Assembly (NCBI RefSeq): GCF_963678635.1
Contig: NC_087066.1
Location: 34,973,301 to 35,037,300 of the forward strand
From: Symsagittifera roscoffensis
Lineage: Eukaryota; Xenacoelomorpha; Acoela; Convolutidae
DNA length: 64,000 nucleotides
Direction: 5' to 3'
Numbering within the stretch: the first letter of the stretch is position 1; every line of letters starts with the position of its first letter. Shown here in pieces: positions 24,701 to 39,700 of this stretch. The notes under the pieces were generated by a model that saw nothing but the letters and a program-made list of their open reading frames with translations, had not been told where the DNA came from and did no database searches. Made by a program: the position numbers and the translations under genes.

Positions 24701-27700
24701 CCAAAATGTTTTTTTTGGTCAAAATATTTCCCCAAAACGACTTTGGATTTCTTTCAGAAACTTACATATAAATGATCTAAAAATATTGAAAAAATTTTTT
24801 TGAAAATTTTAATGAAAACCCGATTCCCGCTTCGAGAAAACCCTGGATCCCCCCTCCCCCCTGATATAGTTAACCCCAATTGATGGCAATATCGGTGAGC
24901 TTGAGTTTTTGAGTTTATAATCGGTCAAAAAGTAAGTTTTAGCTTAGGTTATTTATAAATTTTTTGCATGATGCTTACGTTTCTGGAAAGAGTTAAAATT
25001 TATTTGCAACATCAAAATGAACAGTTTAAAAATGAATTAACTTTGTTGGATATTTGTTGATTGTAAAAAAACATTGCCAATAGTTTGGCATTAACTAGAG
25101 AAGGCTGCCTTTTATAATTAATGAAATATTTTTGTTGGCAATATAGCTTTTAGCAAATTTATTGATTCATGTATTAAGTTTTTGAAATAAATTTGGCCTT
25201 GAGAAAGTGAAATGGCGTTATAACTGCTATCGAATTTTCAAAACTGCGTTTGAACTGACAAAAGAGCAATGCAAAATGATTGCTAATTTCGGAGACTTTC
25301 AGTTTCGCCTTATGTCAAGAGCACACTTGCAAAAAACTTTTCATTCAACAACGATTTGCAATGCAAACTTTCAAAGCAAAAAAAAACACATAAAATGCCG
25401 ATAAAAAAGCAAATGCCAGACTTCAAAGAAGTTTTTTGATTTAGCTTAAATTTGAAGGTCAGAATTATTTCAGAAATTTAAAACGTTGTCCGATAAATTT
25501 GTTAAAAGCTAAATCTTTTACTGTCCGCGAAGTAGAACGATAAATTAATTAACCTAAGACTGCTCATTTTGACGTCCCGGATCAGTTTTTCTTTCTTATC
25601 AACAAAAAAACTCTTTTTATAATTAGTAGCAAAAAGTTCGGACAGACAGAATTAATTAAAATGAGCAATCAGTGCTTTTCGACGCTTTTTTGCATGCAAA
25701 ATATGAAGCCGAAGAACCTTGAATTTTTTGTCAGACCAAATTCAAAATGCGAGATTGTCGATTATCCGATGATTATGCTAGCCTAATTTTTAAATACTGC
25801 GCTGAACATCCAGATTTTACTATGGAACAGTTAGCAAAATTAGTTAAAAATTGAAATCTAGAGTTATTTTCTACTGCAAAAAAAAACAGATTAGGCCGCG
25901 CAAAAAAACTAAACGGAAGTTAAGATGATCAAATTATTCAAAACTTGGAAACCAATCGCAGAAAAACATTAGCCACCCTGAGCAATAATTTTCCTGTTTC
26001 AAGGTTTTTTATTCGACGCTTCGGATGCAATTGGCCGCGGATGTTATAGGTTTTGAGCGAAGCTCTGCTTTATAAACTTTCGACGTTATGTTTATTTCAG
26101 TTTTTATTTCCAATGATTTCTAGACAGTTGCTCTTTTTAACTAATTCTGTCTGTCCGAACTTTATGCAACTCTATAACTTTGAAAACAACGTTTCGTGAT
26201 CGATTGTTTTAGGTGGAAGGTTTGAGTTATATAATTAGTAGCAAAAAGTTCGGACAGACAGAATTAATTGAAATGATCAATCAGTGCTTTTCGACGCTTT
26301 TTTGCATGCAAAATTTGAAGCCGAACAACCTTGAATTTTTTGTCAGACCAAATTCAAAATACAAGGTCGTCGATTCTCCGATGATTATACTAGCCTAATT
26401 TTTAAATTTTGCGATGAAATTCCAGATTTTACTTTAAAACAGTTAGCAAATTTAGTTTGAAAAATTTAAATCTACCGTTTATGATGTTTTAAAAGTCGAA
26501 TATCAAGGAGTCATTTTCAAAAACTAAAAATTACAGATCAAACCGCCCAAAAAAAGCAAACGGAATTGAAGCTGATCAGATCATTCATAATTTGGAAACT
26601 AATTGCAGAAAAAGATTAGCCACTCTGAGCAAAATTTTTCCTGTTTCAAGGGTTACCATTCGAAGCTTCGAATGTAATTGCTCGTTGTGGTTATAGGTTT
26701 TGCGCGAAAGCTCTGCTCTATGAACTTTCGACGCTATATTTATTTCGATTTTGGTTTCCGTTGCTGTCTAGACAGTTGCTCTTTTTAATTAATTCTGTCT
26801 GTCCGAACTTTTTGAAACTCTCTATAGAGAGTTGCAAAAAGTTCGGACAGACATAATTAATTAAAAAGAGCAACTGTCTAGACATCAACGGAAATTAAAA
26901 CTGAAATAAACATAAAGTCGAAAGTTCATAAAGCAGAGTTACGGGATCTACTTAACAATCCCCTTTCAAGAAAAGGGAGGAGATTGTTAATAAGATTACT
27001 TGCAGCGAGCTTTCGACCACACAGAATGCAGTAAATTTCGAATTTACGTACAATGCTCTCGAGCGAATTTACTGTTTTTATTTACAGGGGTGGAGATTCT
27101 TTAATAGATACAATAGAGGGGGGATATTTTTAAGTAGATCAAATTTTCGCTCAAAACCTATAACCACGACGGGCAATTGCATCTGAAGCGTCAAAATGTT
27201 TTATGGTAAAATCTGGACGTTCATCGCAGTATTTAAAAATTAGGCTAGCATAATCATCGGATAATGAACAATCTCGCATTTTGAATTGTCTGACAAAAAA
27301 TTCAAGGTTGTTCGTCTTCAGATTTTGCATGCAAAAAAACGTCAAAAAGCACTGATTGCTCATTTTAATTAAGTCTATCTGTCCGGACTTTTTGCTACTA
27401 ATTATATTTCAGAAATTTAGGACGTTGTCCAATAAAGTGCTGATTTAAAGTATCCGGACAAAATGAATAAAACGTGATTTTTCAAACACGTTTTTCTCAA
27501 TTTGGGTTAAGATAATAAAAAAAGTAAAGAAAACAAAAATTGCTTAGAATTTCATCAGAATTAATAGCTTCAAAGTTCTCAACCAAAATTTTACCCCACA
27601 AATGAGTAATTTTGACTTTTTCAGACAATGGAGAATTACGCTGGAAGAACTTTGTTAATTGATGAGAAGCATATATCACAAGAAGCTTCTTTTACAGCCC

Positions 27701-30700
27701 AAGAAGGGTTAAATATCCAAAAGTTTGTGTAAAGTGTTCAAAATTTGTTTTAATTATAAGATTTTGGGTTTTATATAGTAAAAATCACGTTTCTTGAAAA
27801 TCAAGCAAAAATGATTTCTCTTATACAGGTTTTTGGAGGTTTAACCCTTGCAGAATTTTGTAGGGCTGTGTAAGAAATTTCTTGTGATATAATTTTCTCA
27901 TCAATTAACAAAGTAGTTTCAGCGTTATCTTGATTGTCTGAAAAAGTCAAAATGACCAATTTTGGGGTAAAATTTTGGTTGAGAATTTCGGCGACAAAAT
28001 TGCACCATATTAATTCTGATGAACTTCTAAGCAACTTTTGTTCTGTTCACTTTTTGTCGTATCCTAACCCAATTTGAGAAAAACGTGTTTGAAATTTCAA
28101 ATTTGTTGTTTTGTGCAGATAATTTAAATCAGCACTGTAAATTTGCTTAAAATATTAATGGACTTGCAATGACAGCGAAAATTGGACGTTGCCGTCAACA
28201 CCATTGGAACCACAGTAATCCAATTCACCGCTGAGCTTAAGCATGTGCAATTATTTAACCATCTTTTGAAGCGCCCTAAGTTTCAGTAAAGCAGGTAAAT
28301 GATTAACAAGACTCAAAAGCCTGAGCGAGAAGGTATAAAAAAGATCTTTTTAAATTCTGAGCTGGCATTTTTCTTATTTTCGAGTCTGTGTAATAACTAT
28401 ATAGCTTACGAGTGCATTTGGTCTCTGTGTAGGTGACTGTTTCCGCACAGATGCCAGATACAAGCACAGTGAACACTACAGAGTACGACTGGCCTGCATC
28501 CAATGCCCCGATTGTGTGGGGGACATCTGTCGCTGCAAGTGTGAAATCGTCGTCCATTGTGGAGTCGTTATACGAGACTTCAACTGAGTCGTAGCCGGTC
28601 AGGCTGGTTATTGTCAGAGCAGTCGTGTTCTCAGTTATAATTGTGACGATAGGGTCTGAGTTTTCTGTGAAAGAAAAACAAAGAAAAGTTAAGCCAACGA
28701 ATTTCAGCTGAGATAAAATTAAGTCTCCAAAATAATTTTAACTGGGAGGGTGAAGAAAAAGATAGGACGATTATATATAAAACTAATTTCGATATGATTT
28801 TTTTCATAAAGAAGCGTTTGTTGCTGTTGCAAAGCTGCTGTTTTTTTGTTGACCTTATATGCATTGATTTTTTGAAAACTATTTTTACTTTACTTCTACT
28901 CATTTTTCGAGTGAGTAAGACCTAAAAAAGGACTTACTTGTGCATTTAGCTGGCATAGTCAACTCAAAAACTCTGGGACAGTCGCCTTCGATGGTGACAG
29001 ATAGATTGAGAGTGTACTGGTTTCCAGGCAATAAACCCTCTAAGTCGAAGGGTAGCGGGGTGGTGATGTTGCGGTGGCTGATACCAGCGGAGTTCTCTGA
29101 GACGGTGGAGCTGAATGTAACGGCAGAAGGGACCTCTATGCTCTGGATGGTGAGAGATGTCGAGGTAGCAGAACTGTCATCAATTGTCACAACTGGGTCA
29201 GTGTGTTCTGAACAGTTCAGAGCAACATCTTATGAATCAAGGAGGGGCTTCCGTTTGCCTCATAGTTGTTGCATATGTTATATTTTATTAAATAGTTCTA
29301 TAACTGGTTGAAACTAAATCTTAAACATTATAGGCGATTTCCCAAGTTCCCAAGTTAGTTCAGGCCTTCTCGCTACTCACAATTGATCTATCGAAGCTAA
29401 AATCGACTTAAAAAGGATAAAAGGAGTAGCTACGCGCTTGAATTATCTAAGTCAACTTTTTCTCGGTCAGAAAACTGTTTCTTAGCGGCGATATTGATTG
29501 ATCATCAATCATCTGTGAACTTCTACTCACTTGTGCATTCCATTTGATGCCCTTGTAGAGTTTCAGGACAGGGAGAAGACACAGTGACATCGTAGGATAT
29601 GTTATACTGGGTGCCAGCAGCCAAAGTGCTGATGGTGTGCGGGACACCTGTATTATCAAATGTGAAATCATTAGAGACCGTGCCTGGACGCACTGTTCCA
29701 GAGACGGTGTAAACAGCACCACTGGGTCCAAAGTTGACAGCGTCCACAGTTAGACTGGTGCCGGGAGCGTCCGCAGTTATAGACAGGGACAGCGGTGCTT
29801 TATCTGGCAAAAATTGAATGATATTGAAATAACCGACAAATATAGTCAATAAGGTCATTTAAAAAGTAATATACTTATAACTTGCTTATAACTTCTTTAT
29901 ATACTTATATACTTATATACTTATAACTTGCTTAAGTAATCCTCGTGAAAAGTATTTTTTCTCAAGTTGTTTTCTACGAAGTTTTTGTGGAGTCATCCGA
30001 TAAGCTCACGCTGAAATATCCTTTTTTCTGAGTTGTTTTGGTTAACAAATGTGAAAAAAATTTAATGAGCTGATCGATTATTTTTAGCCAAGAATGATGC
30101 GTTTGTTACTTTCTAGCGAGCTTGATTGATTGATGTAAAACGATAATAAGCCAACCTGTGCATACAGTTTCAGAAAGAGTCGTGATCTCATCACAGTCCC
30201 CGCCTGACGAAACATCCATAGCCACTACATAGCTCTGTCCTGGCTCCAGACTCCCAATAACAAAAGGAATTTGAGCGGCCGATATTTCAGTTGGGTCACC
30301 CGAGTTCAAAGAATATATGACTGAGTGGACCACTTCTGTTATCTGGTCAATGCGAATTGCACTGTCGTTCAGCGCAGAGACAGTAGCAACTGGAGGGGTG
30401 TGTTCTGAAGTAACAGAAAACTAGGTCTAATTTCAGTCGTTCTTGTCTACGACATTTGAACTTTATTCTTTGCCGAACCTAATTTTGCCACATTTTCGAC
30501 ATGAATATGCCGCCAAATTAGTAAACTGAAAGACTCAAAACTCAAAAATCAAAAAGAAATCATTTAAAAAGAAATAACTAAACTACGATCTGAAATTGGA
30601 ATCTTAATCATCCAAAACGTATTGCCATTGTCAGTTCTTAACAATACAATTGCATTTCTACGCTAGAAAAAAGATATAAGGAAAACAAGCACGAATAGAA

Positions 30701-33700
30701 GGCATGAGTTTTTCTGGGACTAGGAAAGATTTTTTCAGCCAAACTAAAGTTACGGTTAAAGAAACCTTATTATCTTTAAAACATGCTGTTGCTTTTCTAG
30801 GGGAAGTTCGAAACTTAACCCGAATGCTAAAAACTTTATTTTAGAAATAAACGTGCCATCAAAGAGAAAGCCAAAACCACCTTGGAAACCACGAGAGCAA
30901 CTTATTCAGAGTTAATGGGCACGCCTCGAAGAAAATTTCGCCAAATAGCCCGAACGGCTTAGCGACAAATATGTGTCGAATCAGCGCTAGCTACTCTAAA
31001 AAACATTGCGATACCACTTCACATGAGGTGACTCTCTCAGTCAAGAAGGATTTTTTTCTAGTCCACGACTGTGGCCTTATGCGCTGACCGCATATTGATT
31101 TTCTCTACGGAAAAACGATAAGATGTATTGGAGAGCAACACAATTTGGCATGCTGATGGAATTTTCAAATCATGTCCCTTCAACCAATTATTAACAGCAC
31201 GCGCTGTTGTAATTGATTTGTTTTCTTTCAAAAAGAAAAACTGATAGCTTTTGAGAAGCTGAAACAGCTAAATCCCTGCCTGGAGCCCGCCGAAAATCTT
31301 CGTGATCTTAAAAAGTTTCGACCAAGGTCTTTCTTTCAACCTTTGTGCCATCATTAAAGGCTGCTTTTTCCATTTTTGAAGAAAAATTGAGGAGCTCGGT
31401 GTAGCTCCCCTTTATAAACCCGATGAAACACGTCGGCTTCCAAGGAAATCGTTCATTGCGCTGGCACTTATCCCCAAATGTTATCTGGAGTTGGTGCTAA
31501 AATACCTGAACGATATTTTGGGCGAAAAACCTCATTCTATATGTGGAAAGTCATTCTATGTGTGGATAGAAAATCATTCTATATGTGGAAAGTTTGAAAT
31601 TATATGGATTGGGTCAAATGTTCCGCACTAAACGCCAATCATTTTTCTTCCCGTAGATCTTTGGAGTCAAAGACAGCGGTAGAAGGAGAAGGCATCAAAG
31701 ACAGAGAAATGCAAAAAATGTAGTTAGGATTGTCTGAAGTTATTAAAAAAACTATGAGAACAATTGAGTTAGTAATATACAATAGGAGCAAGCGTTTAAC
31801 TTTGATTTCTAAGTTTTTATTTCATTTTGTGTAAATTAAGCTATCAGTTGTTTCTTTCAATTTTTCACCATCAAACCAAAAATTGACACGAATCGTCGCT
31901 TGTTATGAATCGTCGGTTGTTACGAATTGTCTCCTAACCTAAGAGAAGAGCTGATTAACCTTTTTTTTTCAGCGAACCAAGTCCCTGATGCACAAGATTT
32001 ATAGTTTTTTACTGCTCCGTCTGGGCTTAGAATTGTAGCCTCACCCTCAGGGAACAACCCTATAGCCATTGCTTGCTAGTTAAACATAATTGAAAGTTTA
32101 ATCAAAAGATAAAATTCTCAAAAAAAACTAATTTTTGGAGATGGCCTCTGCTGCACTTTTTTTCAGCATACTGAAGCTCGCTGACAAAAGGTTTACACAT
32201 TTCTATCAAAACATAGGCATGCGATCTAATTATTGCAATGTTTTGTTGAGAATTAAATGGCTTTCTGATTGGTGAGTAGTGGTGAAGTGACTAAGTCTCT
32301 TTTTGACAATCGAATGAAGGTATGATGTTCGAGACCCACCATGATTCGTGATAGATGCATGAGTCAGGATGCAACATTATCCAGCCAGAAAAATAACCAC
32401 AAAAATGCGTGTACTCAACTAGCTTATGGTATTGAAATCTAGTTGAACTAAAAAATTAGTTCTGCATAATAACGCGATTTATCTACAACTATGCAATAAC
32501 ACATTCAAAACCCTACCTGTGCATGTCGGATCCGTAGTCCCGGAAACGGTCTGCGGGCAATTGGCCGCGTCACTGTATTGGACCACGTATGCGAGTGTGT
32601 ACTGAGTTCCCGGGGCCAGCCCACCAATAGTAATTGGAACACTCGCAACACCATCTGCAGCCGCAGAAGTCTCATTGCCATTGGTCGATGCGGGGTTCGA
32701 ACTTGTTACTATTGAATTGTATGCGCCAGTGAATGTACTCAGGGTCACCGTCAGGCTGTCTTGACCGTCCACTACCACCGCCCAATTGGGGGGAGTGTGG
32801 TCTAAAAATAGAGACTACTTGCTACTACCTCTCATCTGTTGGCAATTGTGAGTCAAAGTTTTTATAATGATTTTCAAAAATATTTTGCAGCCAAGACGGT
32901 CATTGGCAATTTAAATTTTGCATTTTTCAGTTTTGCTTTTGGGTAAATTTAGTAGATCTTTTTCTCCGGCCATTCTATGAATAAATGATTAAAAAGTTTA
33001 AGTCTGTATAGACTGAAACATTCAAAAGACTGTCACATTGAAAACAGTTATAACAAAAAAAACTTGTTTTCCATCTTTGAGTCAATGATGATTTGAAGTA
33101 CTTATTAGCGCAAGCCTTCTCAAGCTGAATTAAAAAAAGATACTTTGAAGGAGGGAAAATAAAGGATACTTTATTATAGTTTTTAATGTCTTTTATTCAG
33201 TTTCTATGCAATATCATTGGTACAATCTTTAAATATTAGCTGATCGCATTTTGACGTCGAGTTGTATTCGAAGTTTTTCGCTTCCTATGAAACAATTACA
33301 GACCAATTAATCTTACCAAGACATTTCGTATTAAAGCAAAATTTTGAACGTTCCGACTGGCCAAGATTTTTGATTTGAAGAAGTTTTATTAGCATACTTT
33401 TCTCATTTTCTAATTTTCTCATTTTTCCTTGATTTTCCAAGCTCTTATGGAGTTGTGATTCGCGTTTATTTGAATTTTTGAAGTCAAACAATTTGTTTCC
33501 TATCAATTATTTAATGATTTTAACTTTTGTTATTATTTTTTTAAAAGTTAATTCTTTCTCCCTTATTAAGTGATCGGAACGGAAATAATCATTTTAAAAA
33601 AATTATTGGTATTTTGTTTGCATCAGCTGTCCTACTATTTTAAGTCGTTTCATTAGCAGTTTAATTTCCATCTGAAAACTAAGAACACTAACAACCGGTG

Positions 33701-36700
33701 GTAGGAGAAAAGTATTCTTAGGAGTTTGCTTCTATACTAACCGGTGCAAAATATTTTTGTGTCCGAAGTTGTTTCAACACAAGGCATTGGTGTCGTTACC
33801 TCCACAGTGAGTGTATACTGTGTGCCACTATCCAGCCCAGTTATTTCATAAGGTAGATCACTGGACGTTAAGTCCGCGAAAGGGCCCACAGTTGGCGGAG
33901 TCACAGTGACAGAGAAAGAGTCCATTGGCACGCCAGTGATGTTGACTTGAACTGCGCTGCGACCATAGTCGTAGGAAAAAGTCGGCTGGCCATGGTCTGA
34001 AGAATAGAATTATAATTTCATCGGATGTCTTGCTTATATGCTGGTGAAAGGGCTGAGATTTATCAAAGAATTTGACTTCTAGTGAACAAAAAACAATTGC
34101 GGTGGACCCAAAATTTAAAATCGCTTCGGATGCCAAAGAAGACTCAAAAGTTGCACATGTCAAAAATATTAGAACTCCTTAAAATTATATTTTTTAAATC
34201 AAATTATTTGAAATGGTTCTTACAAAATTTTTAAAAAACTTATCATCAATAGCCAGAGAACAAATCTACAAAAAACTCACAAATAGGGGGGCAGAGATTT
34301 TCAAACTTAGCAAGTTCACAAAGTTTGTCCGTTTTTTAAGTAAGCGAAATGGGACAGAAATGATATCATAAAATAAGACCAAAGGGTTTTACTGAGAGGT
34401 GTCGATTTATAAGACGAACTAAAATGGCCAGAAAATGGACTTCAAGCAATCTCGAGAACATTTTAATTAATCGTACAAAAAATTACCCTAAAAGGTTTGA
34501 GTTTATGTCCGGCGTGCTCACTCTTTGAGGAATTTCAGATAAGGTACACCGTCTGTTCGTCACGCTATCTTATTTTCGGCCGGACAGATTCGTGCAACTT
34601 CTTAGTCTAATACCAATCTTAATCCTACTCTTATATCTCCCAGTCTCAATAGATTTAGTGTATACCGGTATTTGCGAGTTACATATCAGGAACTATCTTG
34701 AAGCGTTGAAGGAGAACAACTGTCTTCTAATTTATAGTTAATTTGTTCTGTTGCTGAAGCTATGAATAGTTTCAGCGTTACAAAAAATTGTAAGTGTTAG
34801 TTACGGATCATGATTGGTTAGTTAAAATTTTTTATAGAGAGTTCTATCAATGAGATAATTGGATACAAATACTAGTTTTAGACTCATTCCACCCATTCGC
34901 GCTTAGATTGTTTTAAGTTTTAATGTTTATTACAGTGAAGGGATATATGGAGAGATTTCTAGGTTTTTTTTGAAGCTGTGACTGCGTGAAATAAGAAGAC
35001 ACATTGGTTCATGTTTTGGATTAGATGTCTTCATAGAGAGAAGGGGGACAGTTGTTCGTGTTTCAAAATTGGGTCTCGTATATCCTAGATCGTCTTGAGT
35101 GATCATGACAAAATTCCTTCCAACAAGGTTAAAAGAAAGTTTAAAACGTGCGAAAACTAGTAAGAGTTTTTATCAGTTAGTTTCTGAAACAGAATTCATT
35201 TTTTAAACAATTCTTTTTGGGCAAATTGCTTAATTTTGGTGGAAAAAGTGTGTGAAATTTGGGCAAGTAAAGAGAAATAGCATCATAAAAGAAGCACACA
35301 GTCATTTTTCAAAATTTGAATTTGAAATTGCTTTATTAATTTTACTACTTCATATTTGAATTTTATTACAGAATTATCATTTTTTTTGCAATATGTGTTA
35401 AATTTACTTCGCTAAGATTACTTGTTGACATAGTTAAGATAAAAGTTCAAAATTGAAGAAGATTTTTTTTACTTTTTGTTTTTATCTTTAGATGAGTTCC
35501 TGGTGAAAGTAAAAAAAGAAATGTGAAACACACTTGCAGGATTGGTGATTATCTTATTGATTTGTTTTAGTGATAATAATAATTTTTACAATTATGAGGG
35601 GTCAAGTTCAGGGAAAAATCAAGGGGCAAGTTAGTTTTAAAGGTATCGGATGTTAGTAAAAGCTTAGCAAGCATGCGTGTTACGTTTTTATTGCAAAGCA
35701 GTGGCCAAAGAAGTTCAAATACTCTGATGATATCTACTTCTTCGGTGGTAGCTGAATTTTCATTGTTAGTTTTCTGAACAAGGTTATAAAGTTTGTGATT
35801 AATTTTAGTAGAGTGGATATTTTATAGTAGGGCTTCTTCAATTGGCTGTATATATACTTGGGGAAGGATGATGGGTTGTGCGTCTTCTAGTGGGAAGGCG
35901 TTAGTCAGTGGGCAAAAATTGTACATCTGTCGAAATGGATCGTGATTTCTGAGGATGCCAAGCAAATTAATTGATTTGATGCAGTATGTGAAGTTTAAGA
36001 AATAGGTTGATATGTATTTTGAGTTTATGAACACAAAACGATGGTCTGGATTACGGGATAGTGAACTGTATATGTTTTGTCTTTGTATGAATTTATAATA
36101 TTTGTAGGTGTGGGTTGTTTTTGTTTTTAATACGATTTCGTGTGAACAGTACATATCTCTTTCCTTCGGTGTGAGGAAGTTAAATGTTAGTGCGAAGTAA
36201 TTGAATTTGAAAGAACGGTTCATAGGCTTTAGTGTTTTAGTGCGTGATCTATGATATGGTCTAATTTTTTGTTAGTGCTATCAAGATATAATATGAAAAA
36301 ATTTTCAGTTAGTTGAGTGTTAATGTGTGGATCATCGTCATACGGGTAGTCATCAATATACCTGGTGACAGCGTGGTTATAATGATTATTGGAAAATTGG
36401 TTTGCTTTGGGTGCTATGAATATGTTTAAACCTATAGTGGTGAATTGATTTTCGTGCAGAGCGGTAGTTAGGTGGCGAATGATGGTATCACAAAGTTGGT
36501 TCTAGGCGGGGTTGTTTTTCAAGGGAGTTTTCAGTGGTTTAGTAAAGTTGTAACAGGAGCTCCAGGATAGTGTAGGGAGTAAGGTATCATCGACGTGTGG
36601 TGTATGTGGATTTCCATTTGCGGAATTTTAGTAATTATTTTAAGTTTCGAATTAGAAAATTTGGAGTATTAGTGTGTTGAGGATGATAGCAAAATATTCG

Positions 36701-39700
36701 GGATGATCTTGGGCGCTTAATAAGGAATTGAGGTGTAGTGTTAGGGTGTTTGCGTTCCATGAAGAGTTTTTGGGCTCGTGTGGGTGCAAAGTGAACTGGG
36801 GGATTGGAGGATTCGGAAGTTGAAGCTGAATGGTTCAGTTGGTGAAATGTTAATGAGTTTTTTGTGTCGTGAAATTGTTGTTGTTTTGTTATAAAGTTAT
36901 CTAAATCAAGCTGAAGTTTATCTTCCATCTAGGGCAATTTATCTTCCATCTGCTTGCATCGGGTTCATTACTTGACAGAAGGGAGAGAATAGGCGTAGCG
37001 TCAGTGAGTGAGGAGGGAGAGGGATATGGTTCATCCGGGATGGGGAGAGGCCGGAAAGGTGGTTGAGAAACATTAGTAGGGCTAGGTCTGAGTGAATGAG
37101 TTCGTCGGGAGTTTCTACATCTGAGTTATTAAAATTGGAGATGGTTTTAGAAACTGTTTGCGTTGAGTCGTCTGAATCCATACGTGGTGAGTTAGAGGAA
37201 AAACTGGGTAGGGGAGAAGAGGTGAGGTCTGAAAGTGAACTGCGGGAGGATTGGCGTTAGAAGTTAGATGGAAAGGTTGTTGGACTGTTATGTGAGATAT
37301 TGGGCTTTGTTGTGAAGTACTAGTTTGTAGTTTGCGTTCGGCGATCGGAAGTATGTGTCTATAATTTTGTGGGATTAAAAATAAAGGGTGATTGTTATGT
37401 AATTTGTGGTCCTGTAAGTGTTCTACTTGGGTTATCTTGTGGGATATCATACATATTTGGTTTTGTAGATAATTTTTGTTTTAGATTCGCTAAATTGAGC
37501 GTCTAGAAAAATTTTTAATAATTGAGGTGGAAATAATTCCAAGAAACCCTGCAAAAAAAACGTGCAAAGCTTGCCTGTCTATTGACCTGTGTATGTATTG
37601 AGCATGTATTATTGATGCCTTCTAGGAGTGAAAAAAGAAACCCAATAAAATAAAACATTGCGTGTAGTATAGTCATCCTTTTTTAAAATATAGTAGGGCC
37701 ATCCTTAGGTTCCGTGTAGTATAGTCATCCTTTTTAAATATATAGTAGGGCCATCCTTAGAGTTCGTTTTTGATATTTATGAAACTGAAAATGATAACTG
37801 GTGAAATGTCCTGTGGACGATATTTTTCTCCATTGAGATATTTATAGTCCTTAATAACTTTGAACTATCCACTAGAATTTTGTCGGTAGATGTCGCAGAA
37901 ACCTGCTGTTTCATCAAATTTTCGCAAGTTTCGCAATTGATTGTCTTTGAAATGTAACCGTTTTGGTGGAGTTCTTGAAAATGTGATGATGTATGTCGGA
38001 TTCAGAGAAAATTCCTATTGATTGTAGGTCTTCATTTGGATTTCGAGCGAGTGCGTGTATGCTTTTAGGTGAAAGTTTCTTTAGAGAAGCCATTAATGCA
38101 GACTATGGGGTTAAAAGTTAATATTTAGCTTCATTTGGGCTAAGTTATACTACATTGTGGCTGCTTTTGGATCCACATGGGACATTTGTATCTCAAAACT
38201 AGGTTCAGCGTGAACGTGTATCTACAAAAGGTACTTTGTTTTTATCAAATAAAGTTTTGCATTGGTAGCATCTTTTATCTTCAAAAAGATAAAGTGGTGA
38301 GATTTTCTTTGTGCAAGTATACTTACAAAGAAAGTTTCCTTCATAGTCATTGAAGTGAGAGCGATTACCGGATACGATTTATCCTGCGTAGGATGTGTAA
38401 GATTTTATGTACTGCTAGGGCGAGAGATTGTAGCGTTTGTGTTCGATCTAATCACATAGGTGACGGAGTATTCGGAGGATGACATTTATTGAAAAATTCT
38501 ACTTATTGTATAATATATTTTCATTTCGAGATGAACATCGTAGTGGAATATGCCAGAACAGGTGTTATTCATGTCAAAACTTTTGTCGTAACCGACAAGA
38601 ATTTCTGAATATTGTGGTTTGAAAAGTTGTTTGTGATGCTTACATGCAACTTCCGTTTCAGGGTAACTTTGAAAACGTTTTAATCTTTTTTTAATACCAT
38701 CTGTAAGTGTTACATTTATGTTGGTTTGATCTAATTCGATAAGGGTTGGTTTTGTCGAAATGTATTTTCTGAATACTTTTTTTTTGAAAATTGATTATTC
38801 TTTAGTGAATTTTAGCGACTTGAAATTTGGTATATATGTCTTCAGGGAACCAGAGTATGGTTGCTTGGGTTTATGTAGTGGTATCGCAATATTCTTGATC
38901 GTTTTTACAAAGCAAGCGGATTCCTTGATACATTATGGTATCATCCTTTAATTCTCGTGTTAATTGTACTTTTTCTAATTGAATTTTTCAATTAAAGAAC
39001 AATATTTCCTGGTAGCCTGATTTTTTTTGTATCTGCTTATCAGTTTGTTGGGTTATTTATTCCAAAATGTGGTATCCATTTTTTTGTGTGTAAATCGTAG
39101 TTTAAACATCCGTGCGCACCATGAAACGGGAATTTATCGTCTAGTTGTATATGACCTTGATGGCGTTCAAGTACGCATGGTGCGCAGAGGCTAAAGGATT
39201 TAAAAGCTTACCAATTTACAATTTGTGGTTATATTTGTGACTTTTTCGAAAATTGCAGTTCTTTTTTTTGGGTTCAAGGTGTAGAAGTCTTTTGATAATA
39301 CTTTGATCGAGTCTATTTTATTGCTGTTTGAATTTTGTGAACAATGTACTTTCTTTCTGAGAATTTTGCCGTAAATTTATATCCTGTAAGAGTTGTAGAT
39401 CGGGCTATTGAGTAAAGTGTACCTACTATAAATGATGATTAAAGGTCTTTTGGTTGAGATTCGCATTTTGTGTTACTTGAATAATTGCGTTTTTTTATTT
39501 GAATTATGTAGTTTTGTTGTTCACTTGTGATGCGTGTTTTTCTTCAAACGAATAAGGGTTTTCTACAAACGAAATACGTGTAGATGATTGGGGTTGGTTT
39601 GTTTGAAATGTTAATATGCTTGATTTTTTGTTGTAGTCTGTGTTCTGTATAATAACCTTCTGCAAAAACAATCAGCAAAACTGCTGCTGATGCAAAGATA

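Noticed and set aside
28940-29311. 123-codon plus-strand ORF
   Set aside because: It is antisense to exon 7 of the FN3-like gene.
32270-32345. A functional tRNA gene
   Set aside because: A- and B-box-like sequences are present, but their spacing is about 10 bases too long and acceptor-stem pairing fails. At most it is a SINE head.
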